Assembly: GCF_016741855.1 (NCBI RefSeq)
Contig: NZ_JAERRH010000001.1
Location: 186,001 to 250,000 of the forward strand
Source of the DNA: Streptomyces musisoli
GTDB taxonomy: Bacteria; Actinomycetota; Actinomycetes; Streptomycetales; Streptomycetaceae
DNA: 64,000 nt
Direction: 5' to 3'
Within the stretch, counting starts at the first letter, position 1. Every line of letters starts with the position of its first letter. A model generated the notes under the pieces. The model did not search any database, was not told the DNA's origin, and saw only the letters and a list, made by a program, of their open reading frames with translations. Shown here piece after piece: positions 25,740 to 34,285 of the stretch. Both the position numbers and the translations under genes were made by a program.

Positions 25740-26040
25740 CCTGTCACGGTGCGCGAACGGGTCACCGTGCGGGACGAGCACCGGGCACGAGCCGATCGAC
25801 GTGCGCGCCGGTCACCGTGCGGGACGAGCACCGTGCGGGACGAGCACCGTGCTCGCGAGCCGGTCACGGTGCGCGGGCGGGACACCCGTCCGAGCGGATC
25901 ACCGTGAGCGGGCCGGCCACTGCCCAAGCGGATCACCGTGAGCGAGCCGGTCAGCGTGGGCGAGCCGGTCCGTGCGAGCCGGTCAGCGTGGGTGAGCCGG
26001 TGACCGTGGGGCCGGTCACCGTGCCAGCAGGTCAGCGTGT
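25740..26040. repeat. Degenerate tandem repeats downstream of the LAL regulator
   Basis: The gap between the convergent MASE1 and LAL genes is filled with variants of GTGCGGGACGAGCACC and GAGCCGGTCAGCGTGGGC. On the minus strand the latter reads as LTHADRLA, a copy of the regulator's C-terminal AHADLLAR followed by its stop. The repeats thus begin inside the coding end and continue about 280 bases. No gene is seen here. Confidence 0.8.
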
Positions 26041-28832
26041 GCGAGCAGGCCGAGCGGCGCGCCGTCGTCCGGGGCCAGCGCGCGCCGCAGTTCACCGCGC
26101 CGCCGGATGCCCAGCTTCTTGTAGGTGCTGGTGAGGTGGGTCTCCACGGTGCGCCGGGCGAGGTGCAGCAGCTTCGCGATCTCCGTGTTGGTTCGCCCGT
26201 CGGCGGCCAGCTGGGCGATACGCAGTTCGCTGCCGGTCAGGGACCCCGAGCCGGTCCGGGCGGCGGCCGTCCGCCGGGCACCGCCGGACCGCAGGGCCTC
26301 CTCGGCGAGCCCGCGCAGCCGCAGCCCGCCCAGGCGTTCGGCCAGTTCGGCGGCCTCCCTGAGCCGGTCCCGGGCCTGGGCGCGCTCCCCCGCCGCGATC
26401 AGTGCCCGGCCCTGCGCCAGCAGCGCGTGCGCCAGTTCCAGACCGGTGCCCTCGCGCCCGTCCCGCAACAGCCGCACGGCGCGCTCGGCCCATTCGAGGC
26501 CACGGCGGCCACCGGTGACGGTGCCGAGGACCCGCATGGCCCGGCCGACCGTGCGGGGGGTGTCCCAGACGCGGGCGAGCCGCAGTTCCTCCTCGGCCAG
26601 GGTGATCGCCTCGCGGGGCGCGCCCAGGGCGAGCCAGCACTCCGCGGCGGCCGACCGCCACGGGGTGACGACCGGACTGCGGACCTCGCGGGCCAGCTGG
26701 CGGCGCCCGCACTCCAGGAAGTCGTGCAGGGCACCGGCGGTGTCTCCGTCGGCGGCCCGCTGCACTCCCCGCGCGTAGAGGAACCGGTTGAGTTCCCAGG
26801 AGTCGGCGGCCGCGTGCAGGTCGAAGGCGCCGGCCAGCCGCCGCGCGTCGGCGGTCCGGTCCTGGGCGACCAGTCCGAGCAGCACGTGGGCCTGGATGTT
26901 GCCGGCTCCCGAGTCCGGGGAAAGTGGGGGTTCGGCGGGCAGCCAGCCGTGGATCCCCCGGGCGGCGGCGATGTCGGCGCGGGTGTGGAGCAGCGCGTCG
27001 TGCATCGGGTGCAGCAGCTCGGAGCGCTGGCCGGCCAGACCCCGGTCCACCAGCCGCTCCGCCTCGTCCAGTTCGTCGGCCCACTGGGCGACCGCGGCGG
27101 CCGTCCCCAGCAGGAACGGCTCCGTGAGCGGGTCGGAGGGTTCGGCCAGCAGCAGGCGCAGCCGCCGCATGGCCTCCCGGGCCGAGGTGAGTCCGGCGGT
27201 CGCCGCGTACCGGACCAGGACCGCGCGGGTGGCCGGGCCGATCAGCTCGGGCGAGCGCTCCGCGGTGTCCGACAGCCTCCGGTAGACGTCCCGGCGGACC
27301 GTCTGGTCCCGTTCGGCCAGCAGGGCGGAGGCGCTGCGCAGCACCCCGGACAGGTCCGGGCGGTCCCCGGCTAGCTGTTCGTCGACGCCGGTCAGCACCT
27401 CCACGGCCCGCCCGATCTTCCCGCGGGCGGCCAGTACGGTGCCGAGGGCGACGGCGGCCCGCACCCGTTCCCGCGGGGCGGCCGGCAGGCCCAGGGCCTC
27501 GGTGAGCCTGGGGACGGCGGCCGCGGCGCCCCGGCCGGCGGCGGCCTCCAGGGACCCCAGTTCGGTCAGCAGCCGCTGTCTGCGGTGGTCGGGCAGCGGC
27601 TCGTCGAGCGCCCTGCGCAGCAGCGTTACGGCCTCGGCGACCCTGCCCTCGCGGACGGCGTGGGTGGCGGCGTCGTGCAGCACGTTCGACGCCCAGTCCG
27701 CGCCCACCGGACCGGAGTTCAGCAGCTGACCGGCCATCGCCTCCGTGGACGCGCCGCGGCGCAGCATGAGTTCGGCGGCGCCCCGGTGGACGGCGCGGCG
27801 CCGGTCCTCGGGCACACCGGCGAGCACCGCGTCGCGCAGCAGCGGATGGGCGTAGCGGCGGCGGCCGTCCGGTCCGGCCCGGAGCAGGCCGAGGCCGGTC
27901 ATCGCGGTGAGCCAGCCGGCCACCCGGGCCCGGTCGGTCCCGGTCAGCTCGGCGAGCAGGGCCGCGAGGTCGGCGAGGGTGCCGCCGGGCGGTCCGGCCG
28001 GGCCCGCGCCGCGCTGTCCGGCGTCCAGGGCGGCGAGCACCCGTGCGACCTCGGCCGTGCCGGGGCCGGCGCTGTCCAGCCACCAGGCCGTGGCGGCCGC
28101 GTAGGTACCGGCGTAGAGCGCCGCGACGGTGTGCGGGAGGGAGCCGTGCGGGCCGGGTCCGCCGAGGTCGTCCAGGAGGGCGCGCAGCAGCAGCGGGCTG
28201 CCCGCGCCGGCCCGGGCACAGTCGTCGATCCAGGCCCCGGGGGCGCGGGGGAAGCGTTCGCGCACCAGCGCGCCGGCGTCGGCGGGGGTGAGCGGTGTCA
28301 GGGTGTGTGTGCGGACCAGCGCGGGGGACAGGGTGTGCGCGACTCCAGGGGCGGGCGGATCGACGTCGTACTGGCTGCGCTCGGTGACGGCCAGCAGCAC
28401 GGGGAGCCGGTCCACGTGCCGGGCCGACTCCACCAGCCAGCGGTGCGAGGGTGCGTCGGCGAGGTGGACGTCGTCCACGGCGATCAGCAGCGGGGTCCGC
28501 TCGGCCTGCCGCAGCAGCGTCCGCCGCAGCAGCTCGGTCTGTTCGCGCTCCGTGCCGGTCTTCTCGATGTCCGCGACGGGACCCAGCAGTTGCAGCGCGG
28601 TCGCGAAGGGGGCGCCGCCGTCACCGGGTGCGCAGCGCGCGCGGAGGACGCGCACGCCGTGCTCCGTCGCGTCCGCGATCGCCGACTCCAGCACGGTGGT
28701 GCGCCCGGTGCCGGTGGCGCCGCGTAACAGCACCAGGCCACCGGCGCCCGAGCGGGCTCTGGCGAGGCCGGCGGCCAGCGTCGCGGCCGCCTCGCGGTGC
28801 GCCCTCGGCCTGTCGTCCAGTGATCCGATCAT
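26016..28832 (-). CDS. LAL-type LuxR regulator with N-terminal ATPase, at the CIS locus
   Basis: 938-residue regulator. The N-terminal STAND-type ATPase has a P-loop GATGTGRT (residues 38-45) and Walker B LLIAVDDVHLAD, then a long helical TPR-like middle. The C-terminal LuxR helix-turn-helix is LTGSELRIAQLAADGRTNTEIAK and RRTVETHLTSTYKKLGIRRR. The P-loop lysine is replaced by arginine. ATG 28832 has GGAGG seven bases upstream; a frame 36 codons longer has none. It is divergent from the response regulator that leads the CIS genes, the position of SCO4263 in S. coelicolor as I recall it, so it probably controls the locus. Confidence 0.88.
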   Translation of the reverse strand: MIGSLDDRPRAHREAAATLAAGLARARSGAGGLVLLRGATGTGRTTVLESAIADATEHGVRVLRARCAPGDGGAPFATALQLLGPVADIEKTGTEREQTELLRRTLLRQAERTPLLIAVDDVHLADAPSHRWLVESARHVDRLPVLLAVTERSQYDVDPPAPGVAHTLSPALVRTHTLTPLTPADAGALVRERFPRAPGAWIDDCARAGAGSPLLLRALLDDLGGPGPHGSLPHTVAALYAGTYAAATAWWLDSAGPGTAEVARVLAALDAGQRGAGPAGPPGGTLADLAALLAELTGTDRARVAGWLTAMTGLGLLRAGPDGRRRYAHPLLRDAVLAGVPEDRRRAVHRGAAELMLRRGASTEAMAGQLLNSGPVGADWASNVLHDAATHAVREGRVAEAVTLLRRALDEPLPDHRRQRLLTELGSLEAAAGRGAAAAVPRLTEALGLPAAPRERVRAAVALGTVLAARGKIGRAVEVLTGVDEQLAGDRPDLSGVLRSASALLAERDQTVRRDVYRRLSDTAERSPELIGPATRAVLVRYAATAGLTSAREAMRRLRLLLAEPSDPLTEPFLLGTAAAVAQWADELDEAERLVDRGLAGQRSELLHPMHDALLHTRADIAAARGIHGWLPAEPPLSPDSGAGNIQAHVLLGLVAQDRTADARRLAGAFDLHAAADSWELNRFLYARGVQRAADGDTAGALHDFLECGRRQLAREVRSPVVTPWRSAAAECWLALGAPREAITLAEEELRLARVWDTPRTVGRAMRVLGTVTGGRRGLEWAERAVRLLRDGREGTGLELAHALLAQGRALIAAGERAQARDRLREAAELAERLGGLRLRGLAEEALRSGGARRTAAARTGSGSLTGSELRIAQLAADGRTNTEIAKLLHLARRTVETHLTSTYKKLGIRRRGELRRALAPDDGAPLGLLAHADLLAR

Positions 28833-29092
28833 GTCGTGCCTCCTCGGTTCGGACGTGGTTCCCGCACCGTCGAGGACGAGCGGAACGGGGCGGAGGTGTC
28901 GTGACTCATCCCACGTCGGTTTGTTCCGGTTCCCGTGCAACCGCCGGGAGCCTGCGGCTCGTGGTCACGTGGCGGTGTTCTCGTGGTGGTGCCCGTGGTG
29001 GTCCACGATTGCGCAGGTCCGGGCCTCGGCCGGAGGGTGGGAGCACCGGCCCGCCGGCCGAGGCGGCAGGCACGCGGACGTGGGGGACCAAC
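28833..29092. other. Divergent regulatory region between the two CIS regulators
   Basis: 260 bases separate the LAL and response-regulator starts. No credible ORF is seen, and no clear -35/-10 pair stands out by eye. It should hold both promoters. Confidence 0.5.
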
Positions 29093-29752
29093 TTGCCCAG
29101 CTCATCGAGGACCACCCGGACCGGCACCGAGCCCGTGGCGCGGACACCGGTGGCCGTGCACGCCTCCGACCCGATCCTGCGCGAGGGCGTGCACGGGCAA
29201 CTGCGCCGGTTCCCCGAGATCGAGCTGCGCGAGGAGAGCGGTCCCGGCACGGTGGCGCTGATCGTCGACGACGTGCTGGAGAAGGAGACGCTGACCCGGC
29301 TGCGCCGCCTGGTGCGCGGCGAGGGCGCACGGGCGGTGCTCGTGGTGCGCTCCCTGCGGGAGGCGGAGCTGCTGGACGTGATCGAGTGCGGGGTGGGGGC
29401 CATCGTCTGGCGCCACGAGGCCACCGCGCACCGGCTGACGCAGGCCGTCCTGGCGGCGGCCCGCGGCGACGGCGACCTGCCCGCCGATCTGCTGGGCCGG
29501 CTCATCGACCAGGTGGGCACGCTGCACCGCAGCGCGTCGGGCCGGGCCGGAGCCGGGCCTTCGGGCCTGACGGCCCGTGAGGTCGACGTACTGCGGCTGG
29601 TCGCCGAGGGGTTCGACACCGGGGAGATCGCGAGGAAGCTGTCATATTCCGAACGCACCGTCAAGAACGTGATGCACGGGATGACGACCCGGCTGCATCT
29701 GCGCAACCGGGCCCACGCCGTGGCGTATGCCTTCCATGAAGGCTACATCTGA
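29093..29752 (+). CDS. Orphan LuxR-family response regulator of the CIS locus
   Basis: 219-residue regulator. The N-terminal receiver-like domain is degenerate (VAVHASDPILREGVHGQLRRF, TVALIVDDVLEKE, GVGAIVWRHEA), with arginine where the conserved lysine is expected. The C-terminal NarL/LuxR helix-turn-helix is normal: LTAREVDVLRLVAEGFDTGEIA and SERTVKNVMHGMTTRLHLRNR. No histidine kinase is adjacent. TTG 29093 is preferred because GGGGGA lies five bases upstream; GTG 29135 is the alternative. It precedes the tail-terminator gene by 140 bases and probably regulates the cluster. Confidence 0.85.
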   Translation: MPSSSRTTRTGTEPVARTPVAVHASDPILREGVHGQLRRFPEIELREESGPGTVALIVDDVLEKETLTRLRRLVRGEGARAVLVVRSLREAELLDVIECGVGAIVWRHEATAHRLTQAVLAAARGDGDLPADLLGRLIDQVGTLHRSASGRAGAGPSGLTAREVDVLRLVAEGFDTGEIARKLSYSERTVKNVMHGMTTRLHLRNRAHAVAYAFHEGYI

Positions 29753-29780
29753 CCGGACGGGCAGACCCGGCCGCCCTCCG

Positions 29781-29798
29781 GGGCAGGTGTTCCTGCCC
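29781..29798 (+). terminator. Hairpin after the response regulator
   Basis: GGGCAGG-TGTT-CCTGCCC, a 7-bp stem with a 4-base loop, 29 bases after the stop and about 95 bases before the first CIS structural gene. It may end or attenuate the regulator transcript. Confidence 0.5.
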
Positions 29799-29892
29799 GC
29801 CCGCCGTCCCCCGGCGCGCTCGCGGGTGCGGGCCGGGGCGCGGCAGGATCGGTCGGGATCGGCAGCAGGCACGGCGGGGCGGGAGCACGACG

Positions 29893-30576
29893 GTGATCCA
29901 CGAGGTGGACGAGGTCCTCAAGACCCTTCTCAGCGGCGGCGCCCTGGCCGGTTCCGGCATCGACGTCGCCTTCGAGGCCCCCACCCGCGACTGGGCGGCC
30001 CGGCGCAACGGGCCCGTCGTGAACGCGTACCTGTACGACATCCGGGAGGATGTGAACCGCCGCCAGCGCGGTCAGCTGCCCGTGGTCGACGAGCGGGACG
30101 TGGTGGTCAAGCGCCGTCAGCCGCCCCGCTGGTTCCGGCTGTCGTACCTGCTGACCGCCTGGACCAAGCAGCCGCTGGACGAACACCGTCTGCTGTCCGC
30201 GGTGCTGGCGACACTGATCCCGCGCGAGCTGTTGCGGCCCTCGGAACTCCCGGGCTCACTGGGCGAGCTGGGGATGGCGGTGCCGGTGTCGGTGGCCGGG
30301 ATCCAGACGGAGTCGCGGTCGCTGGCGGAGATCTGGTCGGCGCTCGGCGGTGAACTCAAGCCGTCCCTCGACCTCGTGGTCACCGCCCCGTTCCCGGCCT
30401 ACCCGGAGTACGACGCCGGTCCCCCGGTCACCGAGGGGGCGGTGGTCCGGGTGCGGGACCTGGACGGCTCCGGCCGGCCGGCCGGGGAGCGCGCGCACCG
30501 GCCCCGGCAGGTGGCCGCTGCCCGGGACGCCCGCAGGGAAGCCCTGCGCCGCCGGAGCACGGGCGGCCCGTCGTGA
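29893..30576 (+). CDS. cis16: CIS tail terminator, DUF4255 (Pvc16/Cis16-like)
   Basis: 227-residue DUF4255 protein, the cap that ends the sheath-tube of contractile injection systems. Signature segments: IHEVDEVLKTLLSGGALAGSGIDVAFEAPTRDWAARRNGPVVNAYLYDIRED, QPPRWFRLSYLLTAWT, DEHRLLSAVLATLIP, and PSLDLVVTAPFPAY. The C-terminal 45 residues are Arg-rich. The GTG start is preceded by GGGAG. Its stop overlaps the ATPase start as GTGA, so the two are coupled. Confidence 0.9.
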   Translation: MIHEVDEVLKTLLSGGALAGSGIDVAFEAPTRDWAARRNGPVVNAYLYDIREDVNRRQRGQLPVVDERDVVVKRRQPPRWFRLSYLLTAWTKQPLDEHRLLSAVLATLIPRELLRPSELPGSLGELGMAVPVSVAGIQTESRSLAEIWSALGGELKPSLDLVVTAPFPAYPEYDAGPPVTEGAVVRVRDLDGSGRPAGERAHRPRQVAAARDARREALRRRSTGGPS

Positions 30577-32621
30577 CCGGGCCCACCGCACCACGGGAGG
30601 GGGCGGCCGCCCGCACCACTCCGGCGGACCGGGCGGCCGAGGAGGCCCCGCCTCCTGCCGCCGAAGCGCTCCTGGCCCGGCTCGCCGCACTGCGGGAGCG
30701 GGTCGCGGCACTGGTCGGGCTCCGCGGCGAGGGCGATCCCACGGCCGGCGACCCCCTGCGCGGGCTGTACCTGTCGCAGGAGGCGGTGCGGCATCTGCTG
30801 CGCACGCCCGCGCCGTCGCCGGCCGCGCTGCCCGGGCTGCCCCAGGCGCCCGCGGACCGGATCTCCGCGCTGGCGGTGCGCCTCGGGCTCACCGACCTCG
30901 ACGTCATGCTGCTGCTGATCGCGCTGGCGCCCGATCTGGACCGCACGTTCGAGCCGTTGTACGGCTACCTCAACGACGACGTCAGCCGGCGCCGGGCGAC
31001 CACGGGTCTGGCCCTGGACCTGTGCGCGGTGCCGGCCGGTTCGGCGCCGGCCCGGGCCCGGCTGCACCCCGGGGCGCCGCTGCGCGCGCTGGGGCTGCTG
31101 GAGGTGGAGGAACCCGAACGGCCCTTCCTCAGCCGAGTCCTGCGGGTGCCGGACCGGCTGGTGGCTCATCTGCTCGGTGACGACACGCCCGACCCGGCGC
31201 TGACGGGGCACCTCCGCGACCTTCCCGACCCGCCGCGGCCGGACGGTGACGAGACCGGGTTCGCGGGGTTCACCGAGCGGCTGGCGAAGCGGCTCGCGGC
31301 CGGTCCGCCGCCCACCGTGTACCTGCGCGAGACCCGCGAGGGCGACGGCTCCGCCGCGGTCGCCGCGGCCCTGCGCGCGGCCGGCCGGCCGGCGCTGTCC
31401 TTCTCCGGTCCCCCCGGCCTGCTGCCCGCCCTGCTGCGGGAGGCCAGGCTGACCGGCCGTACCGTCGTCGTCACGGGCCTGCCGGACGAACCCGGGCCGC
31501 TGGTGCGGGAACTGACGGCGGCCGCCGACGTGCCCGTGCTGATCACGGCCCGGGTGCCGTACGACCCGCACTGGTGCGTCGACGATCCGCTCGTCCTCGA
31601 CGTGCCCGGGCGACGTGCGGGTGCCGTGGGCGACTGGTCCGCCGCGCTGGACGGGGACCCGGGCTTCGATCTCGCCGTCACCGTGGCCCCGTACCACCTG
31701 CCCGGTGACCGGGTCGTCCGCGCGGTGCGGTCGGCCGAGGCGCTGGCCGGGTTCGAGGGCGTCGGGCTCTCCCCCGCCCACCTGCGCCTGGCGGCCCGGC
31801 AGCAGTCCGCCTCCGGCCTGGAACGGCACGCCCGCCGGATCCGGCCCGCCGTCGGCTGGCAAGACCTCGTACTGCCCGACCGGCCGCTGGCGCAGTTGCG
31901 TGAACTCGCCCTGCGCGCGCGGCATCGCGGCCGGGTGCTCGGCGACTGGCGGCTCAGTGCGGGCGGCGGACGGGGCCGGGGCGTGCTCGGGCTCTTCGCC
32001 GGCGAGTCGGGCACCGGCAAGACCCTCTCGGCCGAGGTGGTCGCCGCCGAACTGGGCCTGGACCTCTACGTGGTGCAGCTCTCGTCCGTGGTGGACAAGT
32101 ACGTCGGCGAGACCGAGAAGAACCTGGAACGCATCTTCACCGAGGCCGACCGCACCGACGCCGTCCTCCTCTTCGACGAGGCGGACGCCGTCTTCGGCAA
32201 GCGTTCCGAGGTGAAGGACGCGCACGACCGGTACGCCAACCTGGAGAGCGCCTATCTGCTCCAGCGGCTGGAGTCCTTCGACGGCATCGCCCTGCTGACC
32301 ACGAATCTGCGCGCCAACATCGACGAGGCGTTCACCCGCCGCCTGGACCTGGTGGTCGACTTCCCGTTCCCGGACGCGGAGCAGCGCCGGGCCCTGTGGC
32401 GGCACAGCCTGTCCCACGTGCCCTGCGCGGACGGCATCGACCACGGGCCGGTGGCCGAGGGGTTCGAGCTGGCCGGCGGGTCCATCCGCAGTGCCGTGGT
32501 GACCGCGGCCTATCTGGCGGCGGGCCGCGGCGGCGTGGTCACGGCGGCCGACCTGCTGGAGGGGGCCCGGCGCGAGTACCGCAAGGCGGGCCGGCTGCTG
32601 CCGGGAGAGGGCTCCTGGTAG
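30573..32621 (+). CDS. cis15: CIS AAA+ ATPase (Pvc15/Cis15-like)
   Basis: 682-residue ATPase. The C-terminal AAA+ module has Walker A GESGTGKT (residues 477-484), Walker B VLLFDEADAVFG (about 530-541) with the second-region-of-homology arginines in NIDEAFTRRLDLVVDFPFPD. The N-terminal 450 residues include helical/winged domains typical of Pvc15-type proteins. These ATPases are needed for assembly or cargo loading in related systems (family knowledge). It converges with the opposite-strand membrane protein gene, only 16 bases away. Confidence 0.92.
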   Translation: MTGPTAPREGAAARTTPADRAAEEAPPPAAEALLARLAALRERVAALVGLRGEGDPTAGDPLRGLYLSQEAVRHLLRTPAPSPAALPGLPQAPADRISALAVRLGLTDLDVMLLLIALAPDLDRTFEPLYGYLNDDVSRRRATTGLALDLCAVPAGSAPARARLHPGAPLRALGLLEVEEPERPFLSRVLRVPDRLVAHLLGDDTPDPALTGHLRDLPDPPRPDGDETGFAGFTERLAKRLAAGPPPTVYLRETREGDGSAAVAAALRAAGRPALSFSGPPGLLPALLREARLTGRTVVVTGLPDEPGPLVRELTAAADVPVLITARVPYDPHWCVDDPLVLDVPGRRAGAVGDWSAALDGDPGFDLAVTVAPYHLPGDRVVRAVRSAEALAGFEGVGLSPAHLRLAARQQSASGLERHARRIRPAVGWQDLVLPDRPLAQLRELALRARHRGRVLGDWRLSAGGGRGRGVLGLFAGESGTGKTLSAEVVAAELGLDLYVVQLSSVVDKYVGETEKNLERIFTEADRTDAVLLFDEADAVFGKRSEVKDAHDRYANLESAYLLQRLESFDGIALLTTNLRANIDEAFTRRLDLVVDFPFPDAEQRRALWRHSLSHVPCADGIDHGPVAEGFELAGGSIRSAVVTAAYLAAGRGGVVTAADLLEGARREYRKAGRLLPGEGSW

Positions 32622-32637
32622 CGGCCGGCCCGTCCGG

Positions 32638-34059
32638 TCAGACCGTGAGCTTCACGGCTTCCAGGTACCGGTCGTTCTCCAGCGCGCCGCCGAAGATGAA
32701 CTCGGGCCGCTGCTGCGCACAGCCCTGCTCGCCCCAGTCGAAGGAGTGCACGCGGGAGGTCTGGCAGACCTGGCCGGTGCCGACGTTGACGGCGAAGCCC
32801 AGCATGTACGGGTCGTCCGCCTCCTCGCTGCCGACGTAGTTGTCCTCGCCGTCGGCGACGACGGCCGTCCAGCTCGGCGACCACTGCCCCTTGCCGTCGG
32901 TCGAATCGTCCTTGTGGAGGAAGGCGTTGGCCGCGGAGCCGCCGGTCCCGGCGACCGCGATGTTCAGTGCCTTGATCGGGGCGTCACTGCCGACGGTGCC
33001 CGCCATGGTGCCGTCGCACACCGGCTTCTGCCAGCCCTGCCCGGTGACGAAGGCGCGGTAGCACACGTGCCGCCCGCCCGGGTCGCCCTCGGCGAGGCGC
33101 CGTACGGCCGTCGCGGCGGTGTCCTCCGGCGCCTTCTCGGTGACGGTGGCGGCCGGCCCGCCGCCGTCCCCTCCCCCGCCGCCGTCCTCACCGTCGTCGC
33201 CGCTGTCCGGCTCCGCCGCGGGCGTGGTGGCGGCGGCCGTGGGCGGCGGCGGGGACAGCGACGGGGACGCGCTGGGCGTGAGGGTCGCGCCGGCGGCGAC
33301 CTTCTCCGTCGCGCCGGTGCTCACGCCCGGCTTGTAGGCGATCCACAGCATCACGAACGTGACCGCCAGCGCGGTCAGCACGCCGAAGAAGGTCGCCAGC
33401 CAGCGCGGCAGGAACCCCCGCTGGACGTAGGTCCCCTCGACCGGGAGCGGGTCGACGCCCGAGCGCAGCACCGACAGGGTGAAGGGGCGCTGCTCCTTCG
33501 CGCCGAACCAGACGATCCGGCGCGGTTTCAGCGTGGCCTTCACGAACGCCGCGCGGCCCGGTTCGATCTGCACGCTTCCCGGGTGGATGTCGTACGACAG
33601 CTGGTCGCCGTTGTCGCTGCCGCCGATCGACGCGGTCAGGGGGGTGTTCCCGATGTTGTCCACGGCCAGTTGGGGGCGCCCCCGGAAGCGCCCCTTCACC
33701 GTGGGCGGCACCAGCTCCGCCCGCACTTCCGTGAACGGGGTGATGGTGAGGTTGCCCTCCGGTACCGTCACCGCCTCCGGGTGCTCCGTCGGCGTGATCC
33801 GCACCGCGTACGGGTTGGGTCCCGCCGTCGCGTCCGGCGAGCGCGGTGGCGCGAAGCGCAGTTCCACCGCTCCGGTCGTGCCGGGATACAGGCGCAGGGT
33901 CGCGGGCTCGACCGTCGTCCACGGGGCGAGCGGCCCCACCGGTTCGAAGCGGTACTCGTCCACCACGTCACCGGTGTTGCGCACCCGTAGGCGCACCGTC
34001 GTGCTGCTCCCCGCGTCCACGGTCGCTGAGGCGGGTTCGAGAGAAGTCCACAGGCTCAC
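32638..34059 (-). CDS. CIS-locus membrane protein with beta-sandwich N-terminus
   Basis: 473-residue protein. The N-terminal 210 residues are two beta-sandwich, NEW3/CARDB-like repeats without a signal peptide (SLEPASATVDAGSSTTVRLRVRNTGD). One transmembrane helix follows at about 219-241, then a Ser/Pro/Gly-rich linker (about 250-310), then a C-terminal domain (about 312-473) containing four cysteines, ending FIFGGALENDRYLEAVKLTV. Orthologues in Streptomyces CIS loci are labelled hydrolytic protein, but I see no catalytic motif. Lacking a signal peptide, its beta domain should stay cytoplasmic and the C-terminal domain outside. GTG 34059 sits six bases after a -10-like box, so the mRNA may be leaderless. 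Confidence 0.75.
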   Translation of the reverse strand: MSLWTSLEPASATVDAGSSTTVRLRVRNTGDVVDEYRFEPVGPLAPWTTVEPATLRLYPGTTGAVELRFAPPRSPDATAGPNPYAVRITPTEHPEAVTVPEGNLTITPFTEVRAELVPPTVKGRFRGRPQLAVDNIGNTPLTASIGGSDNGDQLSYDIHPGSVQIEPGRAAFVKATLKPRRIVWFGAKEQRPFTLSVLRSGVDPLPVEGTYVQRGFLPRWLATFFGVLTALAVTFVMLWIAYKPGVSTGATEKVAAGATLTPSASPSLSPPPPTAAATTPAAEPDSGDDGEDGGGGGDGGGPAATVTEKAPEDTAATAVRRLAEGDPGGRHVCYRAFVTGQGWQKPVCDGTMAGTVGSDAPIKALNIAVAGTGGSAANAFLHKDDSTDGKGQWSPSWTAVVADGEDNYVGSEEADDPYMLGFAVNVGTGQVCQTSRVHSFDWGEQGCAQQRPEFIFGGALENDRYLEAVKLTV

Positions 34060-34065
34060 CCGTCG

Positions 34066-34095
34066 ACGCTAAGCCGGGGCACGGGGGCGGGTCAG
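34066..34095 (-). promoter_or_regulatory. Candidate promoter for the CIS membrane protein gene
   Basis: On the minus strand CTGACC (-35), an 18-base spacer and TAGCGT (-10) end six bases before the GTG start. This geometry puts transcription start at or near the start codon, a leaderless arrangement common in Streptomyces. Confidence 0.5.
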
Positions 34096-34140
34096 CGGAC
34101 CGCGGGGCAGTGTGGGTGTCCGAAGGGGCAGAGTTGCCGA

Positions 34141-34285
34141 GGCGGGCGGGGGGGCACAGGTCGCGGTGGAAGCCGGCGGGGCGGTTCACGGGTCGCGATG
34201 GAAACCGGCGGGACGGGACGGCTCACAGGTCGCGATGGAAACCGGCGGGACGGGACGGCTCACAGGTCGCGGTGGAAGCGGTTCT
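34141..34285. repeat. Four 32-37 bp tandem repeats spanning the DUF4157 gene stop
   Basis: Units starting (A/G)GGTCGCG(A/G)TGGAA lie at 34159, 34191, 34227 and 34264. The copy at 34264 is the coding end of the DUF4157 gene (minus strand FHRDL then TGA); the other three repeat FHRD(L/P)-stop downstream. Nothing else is seen between 34096 and 34259. Confidence 0.9.
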
